The notes under the pieces are model-generated. The model made no database searches. It was not told where the DNA came from and saw only the letters and a list, made by a program, of their open reading frames with translations. Below are positions 36,914-45,618 of a DNA stretch of 64,000 nt, piece by piece. Source of the DNA: Achromobacter kerstersii (GTDB lineage: Bacteria; Pseudomonadota; Gammaproteobacteria; Burkholderiales; Burkholderiaceae_B); contig NZ_CADIJQ010000008.1 in the NCBI RefSeq assembly GCF_902859595.1, positions 248,001 through 312,000 of the forward strand, given 5' to 3'. Position numbers and translations under genes: made by a program. Position 1 is the first letter of the stretch, and every line of letters begins with the position of its first letter.

Positions 36914-37711
36914 CTACGACAGCCCCAGCAACCGCTCCGTCTCGCGCGCCAACCCCACCAGCCGCGGCCCCAGATCTGCCGCCCGCGCACGATACGGGCC
37001 GTCGCCCGACGGCACGCCGCAGTTGAAAACGTACAACAGCGACTGATACGGCCGGCACAACGGCGCCGCGAAACCGTACGCATCCGGACGCCATTGCACG
37101 TTATTGCCGCAGTACCCCTTCTGCTCCAGATCGCGGCTGGCCGGCTCCAGGCTGGGGAAGTGCTCCGCGTAGTGGCGCGGATCGGCCACGCGCAGCTGGT
37201 TCAAGACGGCCGCCCGCTCGGCCTCTGGCGCCCGGCATAGCCAGGCCTTGCCGGCTGCGCTGGACAACAGCGGCAACGCCGCGCCGATGTCCGGGCGGGT
37301 CTGCAAGGCGTCGTTGGACCGGGCGGTTTCCACATAGACCATTTGCAGGCGGTCGCGCACCACCAGCGACACCGCGCCGCACGCGTGATCCGCCAGCTGT
37401 TTCATCAGCGGCCGCGCCAGCTGTCGAATCTGCATGCTGGCAAGCAAGGGGTAGCTCAGCGCCAGCACCGAGGCGCCCAGCCGGTAACGCGCCGGCGGCC
37501 CCGAACGCAGCAGAAAGCCCAGCTCGACAAGCGTATGCGTCAAGCGCGCCACGGCGCTTTTCGACAAGCCCGTCTGCTGCGCAAAATCTTTATTGGCTAG
37601 CTCTGGCCGGTCTGCCCGGAAGCAGGCCAGGATATCGATGCCATGCGCGAGCGTGGTGGCGAAATCGCGCTCGCCGGACGGTGCGCGGGGTGGCGGAGAT
37701 TCAATCGGCAT
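36914..37711 (-). CDS. IclR-family regulator, downstream paralogue
   Basis: A 265-residue IclR protein with the winged helix at about residues 15-80 (NKDFAQQTGLSKSAVARLTHTLVELGFL) and the effector domain ending FNCGVPSGDGPYRARAADLGPRLVGLARETERLL. ATG 37711 was chosen because the frame upstream is non-homologous. It overlaps the end of the preceding IclR gene by 11 bases and has exactly the same length and the same landmarks, indicating tandem duplication. Residues differ widely, so the duplication is old. Confidence 0.87.
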   Translation of the reverse strand: MPIESPPPRAPSGERDFATTLAHGIDILACFRADRPELANKDFAQQTGLSKSAVARLTHTLVELGFLLRSGPPARYRLGASVLALSYPLLASMQIRQLARPLMKQLADHACGAVSLVVRDRLQMVYVETARSNDALQTRPDIGAALPLLSSAAGKAWLCRAPEAERAAVLNQLRVADPRHYAEHFPSLEPASRDLEQKGYCGNNVQWRPDAYGFAAPLCRPYQSLLYVFNCGVPSGDGPYRARAADLGPRLVGLARETERLLGLS

Positions 37712-38498
37712 CCTGGCGCTCCAGCATTTTCTCCACGCGCGCAACCAGGGTGAGCAGCCGCGGCGCAATGCGCTGACGCAGCTCGCCCGCTCGCAACCGC
37801 CGCACAGGCACGCCGCAATTGAACACAAACACCTGCCCATCCACACGCCGGCGCATCGGCACTGCCACGGCATGCACATCGGCGTGCCACTCGCCTTCGG
37901 CCACGCAGAATCCATGCGCGGCATAGTCGCGCCGCGCCGCTTCCCAACCCGCCGCATGACGCTGCCAGGCCTCGGGGTCTTGCCGGCGCAACGACGCAAT
38001 CAACGCCTCGGCTTCGCCTGCATCGGCCTGCGCCAGCCACGCCCGGCCCATGGCGCTGGCCAGCAGCGGCAACATGGCGCCGATATCCGGCCGAAACGCC
38101 ACCGCGTCGTGGCCCCGGCACGTTTCCACGTACACCATGTGCGCGCCGTGATGCATGCCCAGCGACGCCGACCCGCCCGCCGCATTCGCCAGCCGCGTCA
38201 TCAACGGGCGCGCCAGTTGCCGCAGCTTGATGCTGGCCAGCAAGGGGTAACTCAATGACAGCAGCGCCGTGCCCAGCCGGTACCGGCGCAGACTGGCGTC
38301 GTAACGCAGCAGGCCGCGCTGAACCAGCGTGTCGGTCAGCCGCGAGATCGTGGCTTTGGACAGGCCCGTGCGGTCAGCAAGTTCGCGATTGCTGAGCGCG
38401 GGCTCGCCGTGCCGAAAAGTTTGCAGCACCGATAGGCCATGCGCCAGCGTCGTGGCGAAAGCGGGATCAGGATGGCGGCTGCCTTGGGGCGTGGTCAT
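37701..38498 (-). CDS. IclR-family regulator, upstream paralogue
   Basis: A 265-residue IclR protein with helix-turn-helix NRELADRTGLSKATISRLTDTLVQRGLL and effector domain with RYRLGTALLSLSYPLLASIKLRQLARPLM, ending FNCGVPVRRLRAGELRQRIAPRLLTLVARVEKMLE. Starts at 38498 (MTTPQ) and 38510 (MIVAMTTPQ) are both possible; neither has a good ribosome site. It diverges from the acyl-CoA dehydrogenase operon and probably regulates it. A near-palindrome GAAACA-CT-TGTCTC at 38555-38568 in between may be its operator. Confidence 0.87.
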   Translation of the reverse strand: MTTPQGSRHPDPAFATTLAHGLSVLQTFRHGEPALSNRELADRTGLSKATISRLTDTLVQRGLLRYDASLRRYRLGTALLSLSYPLLASIKLRQLARPLMTRLANAAGGSASLGMHHGAHMVYVETCRGHDAVAFRPDIGAMLPLLASAMGRAWLAQADAGEAEALIASLRRQDPEAWQRHAAGWEAARRDYAAHGFCVAEGEWHADVHAVAVPMRRRVDGQVFVFNCGVPVRRLRAGELRQRIAPRLLTLVARVEKMLERQDAD

Positions 38499-38666
38499 GG
38501 CGACGATCATAGAGCAACGCCACCCGTCCACAGCATCAACTCGTTCAAGATATCGAAACACTTGTCTCGCATTCGGCGCCGCTTTGCTAGCCTGGATTCT
38601 CAGTCGGCCCGGTACGGATTTGCCTTCCCAGGCGGCTACGACATCTAGAAAAAATGGAGACACCTC

Positions 38667-39833
38667 ATGATCCGGGACCCCGACGGCTTCCCCGCCTTTC
38701 TCGATTCGCTGCGCCGCTTCGTCCGCGAACAGCTGGTACCGCGCGAAGCCGAAGTGGCCCGTCTGGATGCGGTGCCGGATGACTTGGTGCGCGCCATGGC
38801 CGAGCAAGGCATGTTCGGCTATTCCATCCCCGAGGCCTACGGTGGCGCGGGCATGACCACGGAAGAATTGATCCGGGCGGCTATCGAACTATCGCAATGC
38901 TCGGTGGCGTTCCGCGCCCGGGTGGGCACCAACACCGGCATCGGCTCCGAAGCGCTGGTCGCTGACGGCACCGAGCGGCAAAAGGAACACTATCTGCCCC
39001 GGCTTGCCTCGGGCGAACTCACCGGCTGCTTTGCCTTGACCGAACCGCAAGCGGGTTCGGATGCCACCGCCTTGCGCACGACGGCGGTGCGCGACGGCGA
39101 CAGCTATGTCTTGAATGGCGAAAAGTGCTTCATCACTAACGCCCCGCTTGCGGGTCTGTTCACCGTCATGGCCCGCACGGACCCCGACGCGCCCGGCGCC
39201 AAGGGCATCTCGGCCTTCATCGTTGAACGGGGCATGCCGGGCCTGTCCACGGGCAAGCCCTACGACAAGATGGGCCAGGCCGGCTCACCCGTGTCGTCCG
39301 TGCATTTTGACAACTGCCGCGTGCCCGCCGCCAACCTCATCGGCGGCCAGGAAGGCATGGGCTTCAAGACGGCCATGAAAGTGCTGAACAAGCAGCGCAT
39401 CCACTTGGCGGCGTTGTGCATCGGCCCCGCCATTCGCATGCTGGACGACACCATGCGCTTCGTCGCCGAGCGTGAACAGTTCGGCAAACCGTTGATGGAC
39501 TTCCAGCTGATCCAGGCGATGCTGGCCGACTGCCAGACAGAAATTCAAGCCGCGTTGGCGCTGGTCTTGCAAACGGCGCGCGAACGCGATACCGGCCAGG
39601 ACGTGACGTTAAACGCGTCGATCTGCAAATACTTCGCCTCGGAAATGTGCGGCCGCGTGGCAGACCGCTGCGTGCAGATGCATGGCGGCTATGGCTACAT
39701 CGCCGAGCAAGGCATTGAACGCTTCTACCGCGACGTGCGCCTGTTCCGCCTGTATGAAGGCACCAGCCAGATTCATCAATTGACCATCGCCCGCCACACA
39801 CTGGCCCAAGCTGGCTACACGCCCAGCCGTTAG
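38667..39833 (+). CDS. Acyl-CoA dehydrogenase, canonical
   Basis: The 388-residue flavoenzyme has the standard signature CFALTEPQAGSDATALRTTA near residue 120, the middle strand domain, QFGKPLMDFQLIQAMLAD near 275, MHGGYGYIAEQGIERFYRDVRL near 340 and the catalytic glutamate in LYEGTSQIHQLTIAR near 368. It introduces a double bond next to a CoA thioester, passing electrons to ETF. It heads an operon with a Bug receptor, a second dehydrogenase, a reductase and a CoA ligase, and is preceded by AAATGGAGACACCTC. Confidence 0.95.
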   Translation: MIRDPDGFPAFLDSLRRFVREQLVPREAEVARLDAVPDDLVRAMAEQGMFGYSIPEAYGGAGMTTEELIRAAIELSQCSVAFRARVGTNTGIGSEALVADGTERQKEHYLPRLASGELTGCFALTEPQAGSDATALRTTAVRDGDSYVLNGEKCFITNAPLAGLFTVMARTDPDAPGAKGISAFIVERGMPGLSTGKPYDKMGQAGSPVSSVHFDNCRVPAANLIGGQEGMGFKTAMKVLNKQRIHLAALCIGPAIRMLDDTMRFVAEREQFGKPLMDFQLIQAMLADCQTEIQAALALVLQTARERDTGQDVTLNASICKYFASEMCGRVADRCVQMHGGYGYIAEQGIERFYRDVRLFRLYEGTSQIHQLTIARHTLAQAGYTPSR

Positions 39834-39901
39834 GCCTGGACGACACCCCGGGGACCGCAGCCACAAGAAGCCGGCGGCCCTTCAAACCAAAGGAGACTGA
39901 C

Positions 39902-40885
39902 ATGCTGCACAAGCACTTGCCGAAGTGGATCGGCGCCATGGCTGCCGCGTTTGCCTGCGCCGCGCTGCCGCCCCAGGCCGCGGCCGCCTACCCCGACAAG
40001 CCGATCCGGCTGATCATTCCGTTTGCCCCTGGCGGGTCTACCGACATCCTGGGCCGCTTGCTGGCCGAGGCCTTGCACCCCATCCTGGGGCAGCCCGTCA
40101 TCGTGGAAAACAAGCCGGGCGCAGGCGGCAACATCGGCGGCGACTTCGTTGCGCGCGCCGCGCCCGACGGCTACACGCTGCTGCTGGCGGCAGCCGGGCC
40201 AACGGTCATCAACCCCAGCCTGTACGCCAACATGCCGTTCAATCCGGCCAAGGACTTGACCGCCATCACCTGCATCGAACGCGAACACAACCTGATGGTC
40301 GTGACGAAATCGATGCCCGTGAAAACGCTACAGGAATTTCTGGTCTACGCACGCAATCACCCGGGCAAGCTGTCGTTCGGTTCGCCCGGCAATGGTTCGC
40401 CCGCGCAACTGGCCGGCGAACTGCTCAAGCAAAAGGCCGGCCTGCAAGCCGAGCACGTGCCGTACAAAGGCACCGGCCCCGCCATCACCGACCTGGTCGC
40501 CGGCCATATTGATTTCATGATCGACAACATGCCGGCGCTGCTGCCGCAAGTCAAAGCAGGCAGCCTGCGCGCGCTGGCGGTGCCCAGCGATGCGCGCGCA
40601 ACGGCCTCGCCCGACATCCCCACGTTCAGCGAAGCGGGTATGCCCGGCTTCGAAGTCATGGCCTGGAAAGGGCTGATGTCGCCCGCCAACACGCCGCCTG
40701 CGGTGGTTGACCGTCTGCATGCCGCCGTGGTCAAGGCGCTGCAAGACCCGCAACTGCGCGCTCGTTTCCAGGAACTGGGCGCTGAACCGTTGGGCAGCAC
40801 GCCTGCGGAGTTCGCCAAGCAGATCGCGGATGAAACCGTGTGGTGGGGCAAGCTGGTGCAGTCCACCGGCACCCGCATTCAGTAA
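39902..40885 (+). CDS. Bug/TctC-family receptor
   Basis: A periplasmic receptor of 327 residues with a Sec signal (WIGAMAAAFACAALPPQAAA, cleavage near residue 29). The hallmarks YPDKPIRLIIPFAPGGSTDILGR and VIVENKPGAGGNIGGDFVA follow. It has an AAGGAGACTGAC ribosome site. Its place between two acyl-CoA dehydrogenase genes suggests that it captures the carboxylic acid degraded by this operon. No TctAB partner is nearby. Confidence 0.94.
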   Translation: MLHKHLPKWIGAMAAAFACAALPPQAAAAYPDKPIRLIIPFAPGGSTDILGRLLAEALHPILGQPVIVENKPGAGGNIGGDFVARAAPDGYTLLLAAAGPTVINPSLYANMPFNPAKDLTAITCIEREHNLMVVTKSMPVKTLQEFLVYARNHPGKLSFGSPGNGSPAQLAGELLKQKAGLQAEHVPYKGTGPAITDLVAGHIDFMIDNMPALLPQVKAGSLRALAVPSDARATASPDIPTFSEAGMPGFEVMAWKGLMSPANTPPAVVDRLHAAVVKALQDPQLRARFQELGAEPLGSTPAEFAKQIADETVWWGKLVQSTGTRIQ

Positions 40886-40911
40886 TGCCTACACCGTCAG
40901 CCGAGGCTCAC

Positions 40912-42075
40912 ATGACCGCTCATCACCCCGACGACGACGCCATTGCGGAACTGTGCGAACGCGTGCGCCGCTTCGTCGATGACGTTGCTATTCCCGCCGA
41001 GTCCCCCGCCATCGCTCGCGACGTCAGCGCGCTGGACGCCTGCGTGGCGCGCTTGCGCATACAAGCCCGCGAAGCCGGCCTGTATGCGCCGCAGTTGCCG
41101 AAGGAATGGGGCGGGCTGGGGTTGGGCTGGCGCGCGTTGGCTCAGGTGCTGGAAGCCGCCGGGCGCGGCTTTCTGGGGCCGGCCGCACTGAACTGCGCCG
41201 CGCCCGATCAGCCCAACATGCTGACCTTGTTGCGCTTAGGCACGGCCGCCCAGCAAGAAAGTTATCTGCGGTCACTGGTGCGTGCCGAACAACGCGCCTG
41301 CTTCGCCATGACTGAACCCGCACCCGGCGCCGGTTCCGACCCGTCCATGCTGCGCACCCGCGCCACGCAACACGGCCAGCGTTGGGTGCTGAACGGTCAC
41401 AAGCAATTCATCAGCGGCGGCGTGGGCGCAAACTTTGCGCTGGTGCTGGCGCAGACCGACGTCGGTGCGACGCTGTTCTTGGTGCCTGCTGACACACCCG
41501 GCTACCGCGTCGTGCGCGACATCGGGATGGTCACCGGTTATCAGATTGGCGGCCACGCCGAGATTGAACTGGATGGCTGCGAAGTCGGCCCTGACGCCGT
41601 GCTGGGCGAACCCGGGCGCGGCCTGGAATACGCGCAACTGCGGTTGGAACCCGCGCGCTTGTCGCACTGCATGCGCTACATCGGACGCGCCCGCCGCGCA
41701 TTGGAAACCGCACAAGCCTATGTGGCCCAGCGCGAATCCTTCGGCGCGCGGCTGGCCGACCTGCAACAGATTCAGGCGATGGTGGCCGATTCGCATATCG
41801 ATCTGCACGCAAGCCGGCTGATGACGCTGGATTGCGCAAGCCGCATGGATGCCGGGTTGCCGGTCAAGCAGCACAGCGCCATGACCAAAGTGTTCGTGTC
41901 CGAAGCCGTGAACCGCGTGGCGGATCGCGCGGTGCAGATGATGGGCGCGTTGGGGCTATCGGACGACACGCCCGTCGCCATGATCTGGCAGGAAATGCGC
42001 CCGTTCCGCATCTACGACGGCGCCAACGAACTGCATCGCGCCACGCTGGCGCGGCGGTTGTTGAAGCACGCCTGA
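40912..42075 (+). CDS. Acyl-CoA dehydrogenase, divergent paralogue
   Basis: The protein of 387 residues has the acyl-CoA dehydrogenase fold with CFAMTEPAPGAGSDPSMLRTRA, VLNGHKQFISGGVGA and RESFGARLADLQQIQAMVADSHIDLHASRLM. At the usual catalytic position it has IYDGANELHRATLARRL, with aspartate where the glutamate of YEGT stands. This is typical of a divergent subgroup whose base may lie elsewhere. ATG 40912 was chosen over ATG 40885, which overlaps the stop of the receptor gene; either is possible. It probably acts on a later or different thioester than its paralogue at 38667. Confidence 0.9.
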   Translation: MTAHHPDDDAIAELCERVRRFVDDVAIPAESPAIARDVSALDACVARLRIQAREAGLYAPQLPKEWGGLGLGWRALAQVLEAAGRGFLGPAALNCAAPDQPNMLTLLRLGTAAQQESYLRSLVRAEQRACFAMTEPAPGAGSDPSMLRTRATQHGQRWVLNGHKQFISGGVGANFALVLAQTDVGATLFLVPADTPGYRVVRDIGMVTGYQIGGHAEIELDGCEVGPDAVLGEPGRGLEYAQLRLEPARLSHCMRYIGRARRALETAQAYVAQRESFGARLADLQQIQAMVADSHIDLHASRLMTLDCASRMDAGLPVKQHSAMTKVFVSEAVNRVADRAVQMMGALGLSDDTPVAMIWQEMRPFRIYDGANELHRATLARRLLKHA

Positions 42076-42091
42076 CCTCTTTGGAACTGTG

Positions 42092-43087
42092 ATGTCTGAT
42101 CTTCAATTCAAAGCCTATCGCTTGCATGGCGGCGCCAATGGCGCCCCCCCGCAAGGCCGCTTCGACACCTTGTCCGTCGACGAATTATCCGCCGGTGACA
42201 CGGTGATCAAGGTTGCGTACGCCGGCCTGAACTACAAAGACGCGCTGGCCCAAGCGGGGCGCGGCAACATCGTCCGTGCGTACCCCCGCATCGGCGGCAT
42301 CGACTTGAGCGGCACCGTCGTGCGCTCCGCCGACCCCGCGCTTACGCCGGGGCAGCCCGTGGTGGTGCACGGCTTTGGCATCGGCGTGGATTGCGATGGC
42401 GGCTATGCGGAGCTTGCGCGCGTGCCGCATGAATGGGTGCTGCCCTTGCCTGCGGGCATCAGCCTGCGCGACGCCGCCGTGCTGGGCGCCGCGGGCTACA
42501 CAGCCGCGCTGTCCTTGCATTGGATGGAGCATTGCGGGCTGACCCCCGATCAGGGCGACGTGCTGGTCACGGGTGCAACGGGCGGCGTGGCGGGCATCGC
42601 CATCGACATCCTGAGCCAACGCGGCTACCGCGTATGCGCCATGTCTGGCAAACCCGGCGCCGAAGATTATCTGCGGTCGTTGGGCGCGGCCGAGGTCATC
42701 GCCCCGCCCGACCTGTCCGCCCCGATCAAGCCGTTGATGAGTGCGCGCTGGGCCGGTGTCATCGACTCCGTAGGCGGCAGCCTGCTGGCCCATGCGCTGG
42801 CCAGCCTGCGCCCGGATGGCGTGGCCGCCGCGTTCGGCAATGCGGGCGGCGCGGAACTGCCCACCACGGTCATTCCCTTCATTCTGCGTGGTGTGAAGCT
42901 GCTGGGCATCAATGCCAACAGCCCGATGCCGCTGCGCCGCGCGCTATGGCAAAAACTCGCGGGCGAATACCGCCCGTCGCGGCTGGACCTTATCGCCCGT
43001 GTCATCGAACCCCAGGATTTGCCGCAAGCGCTGGCCGCCCTGCTTGAACGCAGCAGCACCGGCCGCAGCGTCGTGCGCTTCTCTTGA
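42092..43087 (+). CDS. AcuI/YhdH-type NADPH-dependent acryloyl-CoA reductase-like enzyme
   Basis: This zinc-free medium-chain dehydrogenase of 331 residues has the AcuI/YhdH pattern GLNYKDALAQAGRGNIVRAYPRIGGIDLSGTVV. LVTGATGGVAGIAIDILSQRGYRVCAMSGK is the NADPH fold, with RSLGAAEVI following. AcuI reduces acryloyl-CoA to propionyl-CoA. In this operon it could reduce an enoyl-CoA formed during breakdown of a small acid. The ATG at 42092 follows an alternative GTG directly upstream. The stop codon overlaps the first unit of the 14-bp repeat array. Confidence 0.88.
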   Translation: MSDLQFKAYRLHGGANGAPPQGRFDTLSVDELSAGDTVIKVAYAGLNYKDALAQAGRGNIVRAYPRIGGIDLSGTVVRSADPALTPGQPVVVHGFGIGVDCDGGYAELARVPHEWVLPLPAGISLRDAAVLGAAGYTAALSLHWMEHCGLTPDQGDVLVTGATGGVAGIAIDILSQRGYRVCAMSGKPGAEDYLRSLGAAEVIAPPDLSAPIKPLMSARWAGVIDSVGGSLLAHALASLRPDGVAAAFGNAGGAELPTTVIPFILRGVKLLGINANSPMPLRRALWQKLAGEYRPSRLDLIARVIEPQDLPQALAALLERSSTGRSVVRFS

Positions 43088-43194
43088 TTGGTTTCTCCTG
43101 ATTCGCTTGTCTTGATTCGCTTGTCTTGATTGGTTTCTCCTGATTCGCTTGTCTTGATTCGCTTCTATCGATCCGCTTCTATCGATCCGCTTCT
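43083..43194. repeat. Tandem array of eight 14-bp units
   Basis: Eight exact-length units run head to tail: CTTGATTGGTTTCT, CCTGATTCGCTTGT, CTTGATTCGCTTGT, the same three again with one change in the last, then ATCGATCCGCTTCT twice. A 42-bp higher-order period is visible. The first unit includes the stop of the AcuI-like gene and the array ends 23 bases before the next start codon, so it sits in the leader of the ligase gene. Confidence 0.95.
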
Positions 43195-43217
43195 GCGGAC
43201 TCTTTCCCGCCCAGACC

Positions 43218-45368
43218 ATGACCACGCCTTCCGACGCTTCCCTGTCCCGCCTGTTCAATCCCGGCAGCATCGCCGTCGTGGGCGCTTCCGCCACGGCGGG
43301 CAAGATCGGCGCGATGCCGGTCAGTCTGCTGCGCCAGCACGGCTATGACGGCCGCATCCTGCCCATCAACCCACGCGCCGATGTCATTCAGGGCTTGCCC
43401 GCCGCGCCCGACCTGTCCGCGCTGGACGGCGACGTTGATCTGGTCATCCTGGCCGTGCCGGCAGCGCACGCGGCCCAGGCGCTGGAACGCGCGCGGCCCG
43501 GACAAGTGGGCGGCGCCGTCGTCTTCACGTCAGGCTTCTCGGAAACGGGCGCGTCCGGCGTGCACATGCAGGAACAGTTGTGCGCCATCGCGCGCGAACG
43601 CGGCATCCGCTTGCTAGGCCCCAACTGCCTGGGCTTCATGAATGTGCGGCGCAACGTCTACGCCACGTTTTCCCCCGCCCCCGCCAACGGTGCCGTGGCA
43701 GCGGGCGGCATCGGCATGGTGTCGCAAAGCGGCGCGTTCGGCGCCTACGCCTATTGCATGGCGCGCGACCGTGGCTTGGGGCTGTCGCACTGGATCAGCA
43801 CCGGCAACGAGGCCGACATCGACGTGGCCGATTGCATCGAATGGCTGGCCCGCGACGCCGATACGCGCGTCATCATGGCGTACATGGAAGGCTGCCGCGA
43901 CGGCGCCAAGCTGCGCCGCGCACTAGCCGCCGCGCGCGACGCCGGCAAGCCCGTCGTCGTGACGAAGATCGGCCGCACGCAGGCTGGCGCGCAAGCCGCT
44001 GCCTCGCACACCGCGGCACTTGCTGGCGACGACGCCGTCTACGACGCACTCTTTCGCCAATACGGCGCGCTGCGCGCCCGAACCATCGAAGAATTTTTCA
44101 ACCTGGGATACGCGCTGGATACCTGGAAGCAGCGTCCACAGGGCAAGCGCCTGGGCATCTTCACGATCTCGGGCGGCGTCGGCGCACTGATGGCGGACGA
44201 CGCCGAAGACGCCGGCTTGTCGCTGCCCGAACCCGACGCCTTGGCGCAAGCCCGGCTGCTGGAACGCGTGCCGTTCGCCGGGCCGCGAAACCCCATCGAT
44301 GTCACCGGCCAGGTGGTATCCGAACCCGGCCTGCTGCTAGCCACTGCCGACGACATGCTGGCCGATGGCCGCTACGACGCACTGGCCGTGTTCCTGGCGG
44401 CCGCGGGGTCATCAGACACCTTGTGGCCCACGTTCGAAACCTTCGCCCGCGAAATGCGCAGCCACCATCCCAACGTGCCGCTCGCCATCTGCGCTCTGTT
44501 CCCGCCCGACCGCCGCCGCGAACTCGAACGCCTGGGCACGCTGGTGTTCGTCGACCCGAGCGCGGCAATCCGGACCATCGGCGCAGTGGCGAATCTGGCC
44601 GACAAGAACGTCGCTGGGCAGACGGCCGCAGACCCTTCGGACGCCGCCCCTGCCGCCACATCCATCACGAAAATCTTCGACACCTACAACGAAGTGCAAG
44701 CGATGGAAGTTCTGCGCCTAGCGGGCATTCCCGTGCCAGACTGCACGCTTGCCACCGACGCCGACACCGCCGTCGCTGCCGCAGCGCGCGCATCAGGCCC
44801 CGTGGTTTTGAAAGTGGTCTCGCCCGACATCCTGCATAAAAGCGATGTCGGCGGCGTGAAGCTGAACCTGCACGGTGAAGACGCCGTGCGTCGCGGCCAC
44901 GCAGCCATCCTGGACAGCGTGCGATCCCACTGCCCCGATGCCCGCATCGACGGCGTGCTGGTCGCCCCCATGGCGCCCAAGGGCGTGGAGTGCATCGTGG
45001 GCGTGCACGGCGACCCGGTCTTCGGCCCCGTCGTCATGTTCGGTTTGGGCGGCGTGTTCGTCGAAGTATTGAAAGACGTCAGCTTCCGCCTTGCCCCCTT
45101 TGACCGCACCCAAGCAATGGCGATGATCCGTGAAATCAAAGGCTATGCGCTGCTGCAAGGCGCACGCGGCACGCCTCCCTGCGACATCGGGGCGCTTGCC
45201 GATGCCTTGGCCGCGCTATCGCAATTCGCGCATGCGCATCGGGACGATTTCAGTTCAATCGAGATCAACCCGCTGCTGGCGCTACCCGAAGGCCAGGGCG
45301 CGCTGGCGTTAGACGCCGTGCTTATTCCCAACGCTGCGCGTGCTTGCGGGCGTTCGGCGTCATCGTGA
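43218..45368 (+). CDS. ADP-forming acyl-CoA ligase (acetate-CoA ligase family)
   Basis: The 716-residue protein joins the domains of NDP-forming acyl-CoA synthetases. They are a CoA-binding domain (residues 8-105; FNPGSIAVVGASATAGKIG), two succinyl-CoA-ligase-like domains (about 150-460), with the phospho-histidine in AAASHTAALAGDDAVYDALFRQYGA, and a C-terminal ATP-grasp domain (about 490-710; GPVVLKVVSPDILHKSDVGGVKLNL). It makes an acyl-CoA from acid, CoA and ATP, the activation step missing in the rest of this operon. The 14-bp array lies in its leader. The substrate is not predictable. Confidence 0.92.
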   Translation: MTTPSDASLSRLFNPGSIAVVGASATAGKIGAMPVSLLRQHGYDGRILPINPRADVIQGLPAAPDLSALDGDVDLVILAVPAAHAAQALERARPGQVGGAVVFTSGFSETGASGVHMQEQLCAIARERGIRLLGPNCLGFMNVRRNVYATFSPAPANGAVAAGGIGMVSQSGAFGAYAYCMARDRGLGLSHWISTGNEADIDVADCIEWLARDADTRVIMAYMEGCRDGAKLRRALAAARDAGKPVVVTKIGRTQAGAQAAASHTAALAGDDAVYDALFRQYGALRARTIEEFFNLGYALDTWKQRPQGKRLGIFTISGGVGALMADDAEDAGLSLPEPDALAQARLLERVPFAGPRNPIDVTGQVVSEPGLLLATADDMLADGRYDALAVFLAAAGSSDTLWPTFETFAREMRSHHPNVPLAICALFPPDRRRELERLGTLVFVDPSAAIRTIGAVANLADKNVAGQTAADPSDAAPAATSITKIFDTYNEVQAMEVLRLAGIPVPDCTLATDADTAVAAAARASGPVVLKVVSPDILHKSDVGGVKLNLHGEDAVRRGHAAILDSVRSHCPDARIDGVLVAPMAPKGVECIVGVHGDPVFGPVVMFGLGGVFVEVLKDVSFRLAPFDRTQAMAMIREIKGYALLQGARGTPPCDIGALADALAALSQFAHAHRDDFSSIEINPLLALPEGQGALALDAVLIPNAARACGRSASS

Positions 45369-45481
45369 GAAGCGCGGACGCTTAGGGACGACTTGCACTT
45401 CCAATCCAAGCTCTGCGGCGGTCTGTATCGTCACTTGCAAGGGAGTGGTTGCGGGCTTAGTTAACACGAGACTCTCCGAAA

Positions 45482-45546
45482 TTACCGATCGGTAAGTTTA
45501 CGAACGTTTGTCGTTGAAAATCGGCAGAAAATTACCGATCGGGAAT
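45482..45546. promoter_or_regulatory. Pair of TetR-type operators without an adjacent regulator
   Basis: TTACCGATCGGTAA at 45482-45495 is a perfect 14-bp palindrome. A near copy, ATTACCGATCGGGAAT, stands at 45531-45546, 50 bp later. ACCGATCGGT-type sites are typical of TetR-family repressors. The pair lies between convergent genes, so no promoter of a neighbouring gene is expected here. The 250-base gap contains no ORF that I can support. Confidence 0.6.
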
Positions 45547-45572
45547 ATTGATTAATCCGCATCCCCCCACCC

Positions 45573-45600
45573 AAAAAAAAGGGCGCCCTCAGGCGCCCTT
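45573..45600 (-). terminator. Terminator of htpG
   Basis: Read on the minus strand, AAGGGCGCC pairs with GGCGCCCTT around TGAG and ends in a run of eight T. It is 18 bases beyond the htpG stop. Confidence 0.93.
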
Positions 45601-45618
45601 CCCTTCAACCCCTGCCGC

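Noticed and set aside
43083..43194. CRISPR array
   Set aside because: Units are 14 bp with no spacers, and no cas genes are present.
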